Of a stretch of 64,000 nucleotides of DNA, positions 25,543 through 34,296 are shown piece after piece. The position numbers were made by a program, and so were the translations under genes. Positions within the stretch are counted from its first letter, which is position 1. Each line of letters starts with the position of its first letter. The DNA comes from SAR202-VII-2 sp965263165 (GTDB lineage: Bacteria; Chloroflexota; Dehalococcoidia; Lucifugimonadales; SAR202-VII-2). The notes beneath the pieces are model-generated. The model saw nothing but the letters and a program-made list of their open reading frames with translations, made no database searches and was not told the DNA's origin. The stretch covers positions 2,666,001 to 2,730,000 of the forward strand of contig OZ253584.1 of the NCBI GenBank assembly GCA_965263165.1, given 5' to 3'.

Positions 25543-25658
25543 CCGCGGCGCGTCCCTCAGCAAGCATGGCCTAACGACGATATCAGGCGCCTAGAAAGCT
25601 CATGCGGCCCACTATCGACAGCAACCCAGGCACAGGTATCGAGACCCAGGCGTCATCG

Positions 25659-25688
25659 TTGACCCTGGCGGTTCTATGCTCCTATAAT
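25659..25688 (+). promoter_or_regulatory. Promoter of the amidohydrolase gene at 25772
   Basis: TTGACC (25659-25664), 18-bp spacer, TATAAT (25683-25688). This leaves a leader of about 75 nt before the GTG start. Confidence 0.65.
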
Positions 25689-25771
25689 GGGCCGTCCCAC
25701 AATAGGGCCCGGGCTTCGTCGTCTCCAGGCCCCCAATTGGTCTCAAGGCCCCCAACAAGGAGGTGGTCGCC

Positions 25772-26890
25772 GTGAAGAACGGATTCAAGGCTATGGACTC
25801 CGACATGCACATCATGGAGCCCGTCGATCTTTGGCAGAGCTACATCGACCCCGTCTACGCCGAACGCGCCCCCGTCGGCTTGGACGAGTTCACCAGAGAC
25901 CTGCGGGTTGAGGTGGACGGCAGGATCATGGGCGGCGCCTCCAACCGCTTCCCGCAGGCGTTCTACGACGTCATCGAGAAGAAGATGTGGGACCTGTACA
26001 GCGAGGCGCTTGCCAGAAACTTCGACGGCCCATCACAGATCCAGGCCATGGAAAATGAGGGGCTGGACACCGCCGTGCTCTTTCCCACCAGGGGGCTTTT
26101 CGTGCTGGGCATAGACCAACTGGACCCCGGCTACGCATGCGCCATCGCCAGGGCCTACAACGATTGGATGCGCGACTTCTGCCAGACGGCGCCCACCCGC
26201 ATGTACGGGGCCGCAATGGTGGCGCCCCATGACGTCGAGGGGGCGGTGGCGGAGGCGCGGCGCTGCGTTGAGGACTTTGGATTCAAGGCCATCTACATGC
26301 GGCCCACCTACGTCAACGGCCACATGTGGAGCGACCCGTACTACGACCCCCTGTGGGCCGAGTGCCAGCGGCTGGGCGTCCCCGTGGGTTTCCATGCCGC
26401 CGGGTTCGTCGACCTGCCTCAACCGGTCATGGAGCGCTTCGTGCCCACATTCTCCATGATGAACACGCTCACCTTCCCCTTGGAGAACATGACGGCGGTC
26501 ACGGACATGATCTTTGGCGGAGTCTTCGAGCGGTTCCCCACCCTCAAGGTGGCCTATCTGGAGGGCAACTGCTCCTGGATGCCCTGGCTCCTCTGGCGCA
26601 TGAACGAGTACATGGAGGTGACCGGCTATGCGGAAATCCCGGAGCTGACGCTGATGCCAGACGAGTACTTCCGCCGCCAGTGCTTCACCGCCATAGAATG
26701 CGACGAGATAACAGCCAAGCACCTGCCGGAGTTTGGTCTGGGAGACAACGTGGTGTTCTCCACGGACTACCCGCACCTGGACGTGAAGTACCCCCACGCG
26801 GTGGAGACCCTTCTGGACCTTCCGATACCGGAGGAGGACAAGCGGAAATACCTCTGGGACAATTGCGCCAGGTTGTACGGCTTGGAATAG
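25772..26890 (+). CDS. Amidohydrolase family 2 protein (ACMSD-like metal-dependent hydrolase/decarboxylase)
   Basis: 372 residues from GTG 25772, chosen because AAGGAGG lies 8 bases upstream; GTG 25763 overlaps the ribosome-binding site. DSDMHIMEPVDLW carries the N-terminal metal site (DxHxxE variant of HxH). FHAAGFVDLP gives the barrel His, and VVFSTDYPHLDVKYPHAVE the C-terminal catalytic Asp. Relatives decarboxylate or hydrolyse aromatic acids, so an aromatic-degradation role is possible but the substrate is unknown. It is followed by an epimerase gene on the same strand. Confidence 0.88.
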   Translation: MKNGFKAMDSDMHIMEPVDLWQSYIDPVYAERAPVGLDEFTRDLRVEVDGRIMGGASNRFPQAFYDVIEKKMWDLYSEALARNFDGPSQIQAMENEGLDTAVLFPTRGLFVLGIDQLDPGYACAIARAYNDWMRDFCQTAPTRMYGAAMVAPHDVEGAVAEARRCVEDFGFKAIYMRPTYVNGHMWSDPYYDPLWAECQRLGVPVGFHAAGFVDLPQPVMERFVPTFSMMNTLTFPLENMTAVTDMIFGGVFERFPTLKVAYLEGNCSWMPWLLWRMNEYMEVTGYAEIPELTLMPDEYFRRQCFTAIECDEITAKHLPEFGLGDNVVFSTDYPHLDVKYPHAVETLLDLPIPEEDKRKYLWDNCARLYGLE

Positions 26891-26989
26891 GCGCCCTTTC
26901 GCAAAGGGTTGGAGGGGTGCCCCTAGGGGCGGCGGCCCACGGGCGATGAGCCCCACGACGAAACGTCTGCAGAACAAAAAGGAGCAACG

Positions 26990-27934
26990 ATGGCCACACT
27001 CATTACCGGCGCCGGCATGGTCGGCGTCCATCTCGCCAAGGATCTCGCGGACCAGGGAGAGAAAGTCGCCCTGTTCGAGCTATCGCCCGTCAATTGGTAC
27101 ATTGACAAGGTGGCCGGCAAGGACCGGGCTGATGTCATCCGCGGCGACGTCACCAACGTCGGCGACCTCGTGGCGGCGCTTCAGAGGACCAACGCCGACT
27201 GCCTGGTGCATACCGTGGGTCTGCTGGGGGGCGCAGTCGCCGCCGCTCCGTACACGGCCTTTAAGGTCAACGTGGGCGGGACGGTAAACGCCTTGGAGGC
27301 GGCTCGGCTCACCGGAGTCAAGCGGGTGGTGTTCGCAAGCACTATGGGCGTCTACGACGTCACCGCCTCCGGCCCCATGAACGAGGACCAGCAGACGGCG
27401 CCGAACTCGCTGTATGGCGCCACCAAGCTGGCCGCGGAGCGGCTTGCGTTGCAGTACGGGGCGCACTACGGCATAGAGGTCATTGCCCTGCGGTATCCCG
27501 TCGGCTACGGGTACACATTCTCTGCGGCGGGCACGCCCTTCGGGAGCGTTATCTTCGAGGTGATCACGGGTCCAGCCGAGGGCCGGGCCGTCACCGTGGA
27601 GCGAACCCCTCTCTGGATGGGGTACAACGAGTTCGTCTACGCCAAGGACATGGCGCGGGCCGCCGCCTTGGCCGTTCGGGCTGAGGGCTTGACCGACCAC
27701 ATTTTCAACATCGGGACGGGCGTGCTGAAGGATTTGGAGGATATTGCGGCGGCTGTGCGGGAGGAGATTCCCGGTGCCCAGATAACCATCACCGAGCCCA
27801 ACGGCCCTGTGAAGGCCAGCCCAACGCGCTTCCCCTTCGACCTCGTGAAGGCAGGCGAGCAACTGGGGTACAGGCCATCCTTCTTCATCCCCGAAGCGGT
27901 GAAGGACTACATAGCCAGCTACAAGGCGCCCTAG
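26990..27934 (+). CDS. NAD(P)-dependent epimerase/dehydratase (extended SDR)
   Basis: 314 residues. Rossmann motif ITGAGMVGVHLAKDLADQG at 4-22; catalytic region with FASTMGVYD (Ser/Thr) and LYGATKLAAE (YxxxK). It belongs to the extended short-chain dehydrogenases acting on nucleotide sugars or similar. AAAAAGGAG lies 6 bases before ATG 26990. A strong hairpin ends the transcript downstream. Confidence 0.88.
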   Translation: MATLITGAGMVGVHLAKDLADQGEKVALFELSPVNWYIDKVAGKDRADVIRGDVTNVGDLVAALQRTNADCLVHTVGLLGGAVAAAPYTAFKVNVGGTVNALEAARLTGVKRVVFASTMGVYDVTASGPMNEDQQTAPNSLYGATKLAAERLALQYGAHYGIEVIALRYPVGYGYTFSAAGTPFGSVIFEVITGPAEGRAVTVERTPLWMGYNEFVYAKDMARAAALAVRAEGLTDHIFNIGTGVLKDLEDIAAAVREEIPGAQITITEPNGPVKASPTRFPFDLVKAGEQLGYRPSFFIPEAVKDYIASYKAP

Positions 27935-27955
27935 GTGTAGCCTCTCAGAGCGATA

Positions 27956-27988
27956 GAGAGAGGGCGGGTCTATGACCCGCCCTCTCTC
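27956..27988 (+). terminator. Bidirectional intrinsic-terminator-like hairpin after the epimerase gene
   Basis: GAGAGAGGGCGGGT (27956-27969) pairs perfectly with ACCCGCCCTCTCTC (27975-27988), loop CTATG. It lies between convergent genes. The tail is CT-rich rather than a pure T run. Core and loop resemble the hairpin at 50432-50468. Confidence 0.7.
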
Positions 27989-28039
27989 CTCTCTCTCCAA
28001 TCCCAGGGGCTTGCGCTCCCTTGCGGGTGAGGAGGGACG

Positions 28040-28450
28040 CTACAGGGACTCCCTCAGCGCATCGATGACGGCCTGGGCGCACTCCACGTCCTGCTCGCCG
28101 CTGCCGCCACTGGCCGACACGCCGCACACGAGTTGGTCGCCGTCCATCAACACAAGGCCGCCGGGGAGCATGATCACCTTGCCAGCAAAGAGGGTCTCCA
28201 GGCTGGAGAAACCGGGCGCCTTCTGGCTCAGCTCCTGCAGGGCGGCTGTGCTCCGTCTAAAGGCAACCGCCGTGTACGCTTTGCCTATGGCGATGTCGAC
28301 GGTGTTCCAACGGGCGCCGTCGCCCTGGACCGCCATCTTGACGTGGCCGCCCTCGTCCATGATGCAGAAGCTGATCCTCAGGCCCATCTCAACGGCCTTG
28401 GCCACGCCAGCCTGAATGCCCGCGATCATCTTTTCCACTGTGAGCGCCAT
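28040..28450 (-). CDS. GlcG/HbpS family heme-binding-like protein
   Basis: 136 residues from ATG 28450, preceded by GGAGGTG. Family pattern: AVEMGLRISFCIMDEGGHVK, AIGKAYTAVAFRRST, FAGKVIMLPGGLVLMDGDQL and the glycine-rich VSASGGSGEQDVECAQAVID. HbpS-like proteins sense or bind heme or act beside glycolate and corrinoid genes; no such partner is adjacent. Frames reaching further upstream are not needed. Confidence 0.85.
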   Translation of the reverse strand: MALTVEKMIAGIQAGVAKAVEMGLRISFCIMDEGGHVKMAVQGDGARWNTVDIAIGKAYTAVAFRRSTAALQELSQKAPGFSSLETLFAGKVIMLPGGLVLMDGDQLVCGVSASGGSGEQDVECAQAVIDALRESL

Positions 28451-28630
28451 CGAGCACCTCCAACGTCTCGCTTTATACTGAATGAATCCTAGTCGGCTTG
28501 GCGAACATAGCCCGCGATCTTGCGGGATGTCAAGGAGGCCCCGCAATATTTGCGGCAACGCAGCCGCCGCTGCGCCGACTCTCCCCAGGCACAACCACCG
28601 GGGCAGAATCATCAACGCGAGGAGGAGACC

Positions 28631-29041
28631 ATGGCCAGGATACGGCACGTCGCTATAGCAACGCAGGACCCGGAGGCCACCGCCCGTTTCTATATGGACG
28701 GCCTTGGCCTTCAGGAGGCTGGCCGCGTCTTCAACGACGCGGCGGAGGGATACTACCTCACCGACGGCCACGTGAACCTAGCCATTCTGAAGTTCAAGGA
28801 CGACTTCGCAGCGACTACCGAGGGCGCACCGCGATATACGGGCGTTCACCACCTGGGCTTTGCGGTGGACGAGATGACATCGGCTGAGCAGCAGATCATC
28901 AACGCCGGCGCAAGGTATAAGTCGGAACGCGACATGCCCGGCAATCGCCCGTCCCGCGAGGCCAACGTCGAGGTCAAGTTCACCGCCCCGGACGGCGTCA
29001 CCGTTGACCTCTCCGAGTCTGGGTGGGCGGGAACCGGCTGA
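28631..29041 (+). CDS. VOC family (glyoxalase/dioxygenase-like) protein
   Basis: 136 residues in two beta-alpha-beta-beta-beta modules. Metal-ligand positions are seen in RIRHVAIATQDPEATARFYM (His), TGVHHLGFAVDEM (His) and VEVKFTAPDGVTVDLSESGW (Glu near the end). Relatives include lactoylglutathione lyase, methylmalonyl-CoA epimerase and ring-cleaving dioxygenases; which applies is not clear. GGAGGAG lies 4 bases before ATG 28631. Confidence 0.87.
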   Translation: MARIRHVAIATQDPEATARFYMDGLGLQEAGRVFNDAAEGYYLTDGHVNLAILKFKDDFAATTEGAPRYTGVHHLGFAVDEMTSAEQQIINAGARYKSERDMPGNRPSREANVEVKFTAPDGVTVDLSESGWAGTG

Positions 29042-29165
29042 GCAGGACCAATGTCCCGGAGACCTGCCTGCCTCTGCGCCAAATCTTCCCCTCACAGGGG
29101 CAAGCTGGTAGGATAGGCACAGCCCCGGCAGGGCTCTTCAATCCCCTCGCGGCGCGGCAGATTTC

Positions 29166-29612
29166 GTGAAGCTACTTGTCGTCAACGGTCCCAACCTGAA
29201 CCGCCTTGGCCAGCGGGATCCTGCCCTGTACGGCGCGATGACCCTGGCCGAGTTGGAGCAGAACATCAACGACCGCGCCTCTCACCACGGCGCAGAGGCA
29301 GCCTGCTTTCAGTCCAACCACGAGGGCGCCCTGATCGACTGGCTCCAGGAGCACGGCCCCGCAGCGGACGGAATCATCATCAATCCGGCGGCCCTGACAA
29401 CCTACGGACTCTCCCTGCGGGATTGCCTGCAGGACCTGCGGGTCCCGGCGGTGGAGGTGCATATTTCGCACATTCACGCCCGGGAGGAGTGGCGCAGGGA
29501 GTCGGTCATCGCGCCGGTCTGCGTAGCCCAGGTCACGGGCATGGGCTGGCGCGGCTACCTGGCAGCCGTCGATTACCTGGCTGCTATCTCCAAGAAGGAA
29601 GAGGCCACATGA
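29166..29612 (+). CDS. aroQ: 3-dehydroquinate dehydratase, type II
   Basis: Shikimate pathway step 3, dehydrating 3-dehydroquinate in the cytoplasm. It is 148 residues, the standard length. NGPNLNRLGQRDPALYG at 7-23 holds the catalytic Arg and Tyr, FQSNHEGALIDWLQE the substrate Asn and Glu, NPAALTTYGLSLRDCL the next loop, and EVHISHIHAREEWRRES the His and Arg that close the site. Start is GTG 29166. Its stop overlaps the next ATG (ATGA), so it is coupled with the Xaa-Pro peptidase gene, an arrangement also found in Firmicutes with efp. Confidence 0.95.
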   Translation: MKLLVVNGPNLNRLGQRDPALYGAMTLAELEQNINDRASHHGAEAACFQSNHEGALIDWLQEHGPAADGIIINPAALTTYGLSLRDCLQDLRVPAVEVHISHIHAREEWRRESVIAPVCVAQVTGMGWRGYLAAVDYLAAISKKEEAT

Positions 29613-30694
29613 CATCACGCATCGGGCGGCTCCGCGAGCTTCTGGAGGAGTTGGACGTCGACGCCATGCTGGTGTCCAGCCCGGAGAACCGGCGCTACTT
29701 GTCCGGGTTCACAGGCTCCGCCGGCTATCTGCTGGTCACACACGACGAGGCTGTCCTGGCCACGGACTTCCGTTACGTCGAACAGGCCGGCCGGCAGTCC
29801 CCGGCGTTTCGAGTGGAGCGCATTAGCGGCGATACCGACTGGCTTCCCGGCCTCTCCTCGGCGCTGAAGCTGAAGCGCATTGGCTTCGAGGCGACGAGCC
29901 TCACCTTCGCGCAGCATTCCAGCTTTACAGAGGCATTGGAGCAACTGCCCGCCTCCGAGCGGCCCGACCTGGTTGCCACCAAGAGCATCCTCCTAGCGCT
30001 GCGATCGGTCAAAGACCAGGAGGAGATGGAGGCCACCCAGCGCGCGATCGACATTGGCGACACCGCATTCGACCGGGTGAGCGCCAGCCTCCGGCCCGGC
30101 GTAACGGAGCGGCAAGTGGCCTGGGAACTGGAGCGCACGATGCGGGAGCTGGGCGCAGAGAGCACCTCGTTCGACATCATCGTGGCCTCCGGACCAAACT
30201 CGGCCCTGCCGCACCACCGTCCCAGCGACCGCGAGTTGCGCCCTACCGAACCCGTCGTCATCGACATGGGGGCGCGTTACCAGGGCTATTGCAGCGACCT
30301 GACGCGCACGGTCTGCCTCGAACCCCTGGACGATACCTTCCGGGAGGTCTACGGCGCAGTGCTCCGGGCGCAGCAGTTCGCCATGACCAACGTCACCGAC
30401 GGCATGGAGGCCCAGGCGGCGGATGGCCTGGCTCGCTCAGTCATCGAAGAAGCCGGCTATGGCGAGAACTTCGGCCACGGCTTGGGCCACGGCGTGGGAC
30501 TGGCCATCCATGAGTTCCCCAGGGTGGGCCAGCGTTCGCCGGACCTGCTGACCGACGGTATGGTGTTCACCATCGAGCCGGGAATCTATCTTTCAGGATG
30601 GGGCGGCGTTCGTATTGAGGACATCGTCGTTCTGGAAAAGGGCAAGGCCCGCTGCCTCAGCCACGCCAGGAAGCTGGCCCTGCACGTTGCCTAG
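29609..30694 (+). CDS. Xaa-Pro aminopeptidase/dipeptidase (M24 family)
   Basis: Cleaves peptides before proline with two metal ions. 361 residues from ATG 29609, which overlaps the aroQ stop. N-terminal creatinase-like domain to about 125, then the pita-bread domain. Metal ligands are visible: VIDMGARYQGYCSDLTRT (two Asp), GHGLGHGVGLAIHEFP (His), FTIEPGIYL (Glu) and GVRIEDIVVL (Glu). It is placed between aroQ and efp, a common order in several bacterial phyla. The longer frame from 29423 runs through aroQ and is rejected. Confidence 0.93.
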   Translation: MTSRIGRLRELLEELDVDAMLVSSPENRRYLSGFTGSAGYLLVTHDEAVLATDFRYVEQAGRQSPAFRVERISGDTDWLPGLSSALKLKRIGFEATSLTFAQHSSFTEALEQLPASERPDLVATKSILLALRSVKDQEEMEATQRAIDIGDTAFDRVSASLRPGVTERQVAWELERTMRELGAESTSFDIIVASGPNSALPHHRPSDRELRPTEPVVIDMGARYQGYCSDLTRTVCLEPLDDTFREVYGAVLRAQQFAMTNVTDGMEAQAADGLARSVIEEAGYGENFGHGLGHGVGLAIHEFPRVGQRSPDLLTDGMVFTIEPGIYLSGWGGVRIEDIVVLEKGKARCLSHARKLALHVA

Positions 30695-30850
30695 CGCCTC
30701 AGTCAGCGCGCAGGGCGCGGGCTCACGCTCCCTGCGGCAAGCGGGATCAGGGCAGAGCGGATGGGCGCCACGCTATCGGCCGCGCCAAACGGCCTTTGTA
30801 ATGGAACGAGAAGGACAGCCTCTCAGAGGGATTTAAGGGATGAAGCCTCA

Positions 30851-31408
30851 ATGATCAGCTACAGCAACCTCCGCCGGGGCATGGTCCTGGAACTCGACGG
30901 CGAGCCATGGCAGGTGGTGGAGTACCAACACACTAAGATGCAGCAGCAAGCCCCTACCCTAACGCTGCGTATCAAGCACCTCAAAACGGGGCAGGTCCTT
31001 GAGCGCAAGCTACCGGGGCACAAGCCTCTCCAGGTGGCCCAGGTGGAGCACCGGGAAGCCCAATACCTCTACGGCGAGGAAGGGCTGTACCACTTCATGG
31101 ACCAGGAGACCTACGATCAGTACCCCCTCAGCGGCGAGCAGATCGGCGAATACAAGAACTACCTGACTGAGACCGCCATCGTGGGGGTGGTGTTCTACAA
31201 CGACAATCCCATCGCCATCGAAATGCCCACCAACGTTACGTTGGAGATTGCCGAGACGATTCCGGGGGTCAAGGGCGACACCGCCCAGGGCGGGGCCAAG
31301 CCCGCCACGCTGGAAACGGGTCTCGTCGTTCAGGTCCCCCTGTTCATCAATGAGGGCGACCGCATCAAAGTGGACACCCGCACGGGCGCCTACCTTGAGC
31401 GGGCCTAG
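30851..31408 (+). CDS. efp: Elongation factor P
   Basis: Relieves ribosome stalling at polyproline. 185 residues with all three beta-barrel domains: N-terminal KOW-like (SNLRRGMVLELDGEPWQVVE), OB domain 2 (YLYGEEGLYHFMDQETYDQY) and C-terminal OB (TLETGLVVQVPLFINEGDRI then VDTRTGAYLERA). The tip loop that normally carries a modified Lys or Arg reads HTKMQQQAPT, so glutamine appears at the modified position. No modification enzyme gene is visible. ATG 30851 is preceded by a weak GGGAT. The next gene overlaps its end. Confidence 0.95.
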   Translation: MISYSNLRRGMVLELDGEPWQVVEYQHTKMQQQAPTLTLRIKHLKTGQVLERKLPGHKPLQVAQVEHREAQYLYGEEGLYHFMDQETYDQYPLSGEQIGEYKNYLTETAIVGVVFYNDNPIAIEMPTNVTLEIAETIPGVKGDTAQGGAKPATLETGLVVQVPLFINEGDRIKVDTRTGAYLERA

Positions 31409-32243
31409 GAGCGATCCGCCCCCGGCGCCGCCGCGCCGAGGCGCCCCGCTGCGGCTTGGCTGGTTCTCCACTGGACGGGGGGAAGGATCCCTGGGAATGC
31501 TGCGCACCACCGTCAAGGCCATCCAGCGCGGCGACCTCCAGGCGCAGATCGATTTCGTGTTCAGCAACCGCGAGCCCGGCGAGGCCGAGGGTAGCGACCG
31601 CTACTTCCAACAGGTCAGCCACTACGGCTTTCCTCTGGTGTGCCACTCCTCCCGACGGTTCCGCGCCGAGCGCGGCGCTCGCGTCTCCGAAGACCGCGAG
31701 GCCTTCGACCGCGAGGCTGCGGCGCTCTTGGAGGGATTTCAGCCCGACGTCTGCGTGATGGCGGGCTACATGCTAATCCTGAGCCCTCTCCTCTGCAACA
31801 GGTTCTCCCTGGTCAACCTGCACCCCGCCCTACCCGACGGCCCGGCGGGAACCTGGAAGCAGGTGATCTGGGACCTCATTGGGCAGAAGGCCGGCGAGTC
31901 GGGGGCGATGGTCCATCTGGTGACGGAGGCCGTGGACGAAGGGCCGCCGTTGAGCTACGCCCGCTTCTCCCTGAAGGGCGCCGGATTCGACGAAGCCTGG
32001 CGGGAGGTTGAGGGGAAATCGCTGGAAGTGCTTCAACGGGACCCCGGCGAGGAACTAACCCTATTCCGGCTCATTCGCCAGGCGGGCGTGCTCAGGGAAC
32101 GGCCCCTTCTCCTAGCAACGCTGAAGGCCCTGGCGGACGGAAGGCTCCGCGTAGAAGAAGGGGCTGTTCTCGCGCAGGAAGGCGGTGAAACGCCGTTGTG
32201 CCTCGACGAGCAGGTGGAGCCCGCTCTGGCGCTCCAGGAGTAA
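31395..32243 (+). CDS. Folate-dependent formyltransferase-like protein (PurN/Fmt fold)
   Basis: 282 residues. It has the formyltransferase core: RLGWFSTGRGEGSLGMLRTT, IDFVFSNREPGEAEG, VCVMAGYMLILSP and NLHPALPDGPAGTWKQVIWD, followed by GAMVHLVTEAVDEGPPLSY. The NLHPALP loop contains the catalytic His, and the Asp equivalent is in VDEGP. It is closest to phosphoribosylglycinamide formyltransferase (PurN), but the extra C-terminal 80 residues and lack of purine neighbours leave the substrate open. TTG 31395 overlaps the efp end by 14 bp; the longer frame through efp is rejected. Confidence 0.8.
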   Translation: MSGPRSDPPPAPPRRGAPLRLGWFSTGRGEGSLGMLRTTVKAIQRGDLQAQIDFVFSNREPGEAEGSDRYFQQVSHYGFPLVCHSSRRFRAERGARVSEDREAFDREAAALLEGFQPDVCVMAGYMLILSPLLCNRFSLVNLHPALPDGPAGTWKQVIWDLIGQKAGESGAMVHLVTEAVDEGPPLSYARFSLKGAGFDEAWREVEGKSLEVLQRDPGEELTLFRLIRQAGVLRERPLLLATLKALADGRLRVEEGAVLAQEGGETPLCLDEQVEPALALQE

Positions 32244-32262
32244 CGGGACGGGCCAGAGCCGC

Positions 32263-33567
32263 CTATGCCGACTTGCGTTGCGGGTGCGGGGCCTGTTCCA
32301 CAGGGACGCCGGAGGTCGTGAGCAGAAGGGGTTGCTTCAGCCCGCGCACCGCATCGCCGTCGATGACGCACCGGGTGACGTTGTTGAGGGACGGCAAGTC
32401 GTACATGACGTCCAAAAGCGTCCGCTCAATGATGCCGCGTAGGCTGCGGGCGCCGGTCTTGCTCTTCATGGCCTCGGCGGCAGCCGCCTCCAGGGCATCG
32501 GGCGTGAACGTCAGCTCCACAGAGTCCATCTTGAACAGCTGTTGGTACTGCTTGACGACAGCGTCCTTGGGCTCGCTCAGAATGCGGAGCAGCGTTTCTT
32601 GGTCCGGAGAGTCGAGGCTCACGATTAGGGGAATGCGGCCAATGAACTCGGGGATGAAGCCGAACTCCAAGAGGTCCTGCGGGCCTGCCTGCCGCAACAG
32701 GTCTTCCGTGGTTGGGGCGCTCTGGTTGGCAGACCGAAAACCAACGGACCGCTGGCTGTGAGCGACCCGCCGTTCAACGATTTGCTCCAGCCCGTCGAAG
32801 GTCCCGCCGACGACGAACAGGATATTGTCCGTGTTCATCTGAATGAACTCTTGGTGGGGATGCTTGCGCCCGCCCTGCGGGGGCACGTTGGCCACGCAGC
32901 CTTCGATGATCTTGAGCAACCCCTGCTGCACCCCCTCGCCCGAGACGTCTCGCGTGATGGAGGGGTTGGCGCTCTTCCGCGAGATCTTGTCGATCTCGTC
33001 AATGTAGATGATGCCGCGCTCCGCCCTGCCGATGTCGTCGCCGGCGGCTTGCACCAGCCGCAGCAAAATGTTCTCCACGTCCTCGCCCACGTAGCCCGCC
33101 TCCGTAAGGGACGTCGCGTCGGCAATGGCGAAGGGAACGTCGAGAATGCGGGCCAGGGTCTGGGCCAAGAGGGTCTTGCCACTGCCGGTGCGACCTAGCA
33201 GCATGATGTTCGTCTTCTGGAGCTGGACTTCACAGTCGCCGTCGCCGGCGGCGCGGATGCGCTTGTAGTGGTTGTACACGGCAACGCTGAGAAGCCTCTT
33301 GGCCTGGTCCTGGCCAACGACGTAGTCACAGAGGCGGGCGTAGACCTCGCGGGGCGTGAGTTGCTCCAGCGCCGCATCGTCGGCAACGGCGGGCGAGGCG
33401 CCCCCGGTCTGCGAAGACTCATCTTCGAGGACCTGTTGGCAGAGAGTGATGCACTCGTCACAGATGAAGACCCTGCCCGGGCCTGCAATCAGGCGCTGGA
33501 CCTGGCTCTGCGCCTTGCCGCAGAAGGAGCAGGTGTATTCAGCTTCTGGAATGCGGGGGGTCGGCAT
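32263..33567 (-). CDS. clpX: ATP-dependent Clp protease ATP-binding subunit ClpX
   Basis: AAA+ unfoldase that feeds substrates to ClpP. 434 residues. N-terminal C4 zinc-binding domain: YTCSFCGKAQ and FICDECITLC. Walker A LLGRTGSGKTLLAQ near 129, Walker B RGIIYIDEIDKISRK near 190, sensor GTFDGLEQIVERR. MKSKTGARSLRGIIE at the C-terminal end is sensor 2. It lies directly downstream of clpP and tig on the same strand (tig-clpP-clpX), the classic order. Confidence 0.97.
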   Translation of the reverse strand: MPTPRIPEAEYTCSFCGKAQSQVQRLIAGPGRVFICDECITLCQQVLEDESSQTGGASPAVADDAALEQLTPREVYARLCDYVVGQDQAKRLLSVAVYNHYKRIRAAGDGDCEVQLQKTNIMLLGRTGSGKTLLAQTLARILDVPFAIADATSLTEAGYVGEDVENILLRLVQAAGDDIGRAERGIIYIDEIDKISRKSANPSITRDVSGEGVQQGLLKIIEGCVANVPPQGGRKHPHQEFIQMNTDNILFVVGGTFDGLEQIVERRVAHSQRSVGFRSANQSAPTTEDLLRQAGPQDLLEFGFIPEFIGRIPLIVSLDSPDQETLLRILSEPKDAVVKQYQQLFKMDSVELTFTPDALEAAAAEAMKSKTGARSLRGIIERTLLDVMYDLPSLNNVTRCVIDGDAVRGLKQPLLLTTSGVPVEQAPHPQRKSA

Positions 33568-33654
33568 CCGGGTCTCTCCTGAACGCTGGCGTTGCTCTGC
33601 CCGTCCGGCGGCTGAGCCTCCTCACCAACAGGGCAAATTTCAACCGCTGAGCTC

Positions 33655-34266
33655 CTATGAGGCGGCGGCGTCCGTCCTGCTCAGCACCTCGTCGATGATG
33701 CCGTATTCGTTCGCTTGTTCAGCCGTCAGGTAGTAGTCGCGGTCGGTGTCCCGCGCAACCTTGTCGTAGGCCTGGCCGGTGTGACCCGAGATGATGGTGC
33801 GGATCTTGTCCTGCATACGAAGGATCTCGCGGGCGGCGATCTCGATGTCGGTGGCCTGGCCCTGTGCGCCGCCCATGGGCTGGTGCATATGAACCGTGGA
33901 ATTAGGCAGGGCGAACCGCTTCTTGGGAGCGCCGGCGCACAGCAGGACGGTGCCCATGCTGGCGGCGAGACCCACGCAGATGGTTGACACGTCAGGCCGG
34001 ATGAGCTGCATGGTGTCGTAGATGGCGAGGCCGGCGCTGATCACGCCGCCGGGCGAGTGGATGTAGAGGCTGATGTCCTTATCCGGGTCTTCTCTGTCCA
34101 GGTAGAGGAGCTGCGCCACAATGAGGTTGGCTATCTGGTCGTTGATGGGGGTTCCCAGAAAGACGATTCGCTCCTTCAACAGGAGCGAATAGATGTCGAA
34201 GGCCCGCTCCCCTCGCGCGCCTGACTCAATAACCATCGGAACGATGTTTTCGGGACGACTTATCAT
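33655..34266 (-). CDS. clpP: ATP-dependent Clp protease proteolytic subunit ClpP
   Basis: Serine protease forming a 14-mer chamber. 203 residues. Catalytic Ser in VGLAASMGTVLLCAG, His in STVHMHQPMGGAQGQ, Asp in ARDTDRDYYLTAEQA. DIYSLLLKERIVFLG is the usual N-terminal axial region. It is 87 bp upstream of clpX and 30 bp downstream of tig, so one operon. Confidence 0.97.
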   Translation of the reverse strand: MISRPENIVPMVIESGARGERAFDIYSLLLKERIVFLGTPINDQIANLIVAQLLYLDREDPDKDISLYIHSPGGVISAGLAIYDTMQLIRPDVSTICVGLAASMGTVLLCAGAPKKRFALPNSTVHMHQPMGGAQGQATDIEIAAREILRMQDKIRTIISGHTGQAYDKVARDTDRDYYLTAEQANEYGIIDEVLSRTDAAAS

Positions 34267-34296
34267 GTACTGCCTGCTCCTCTGGATGCCTTTGTC

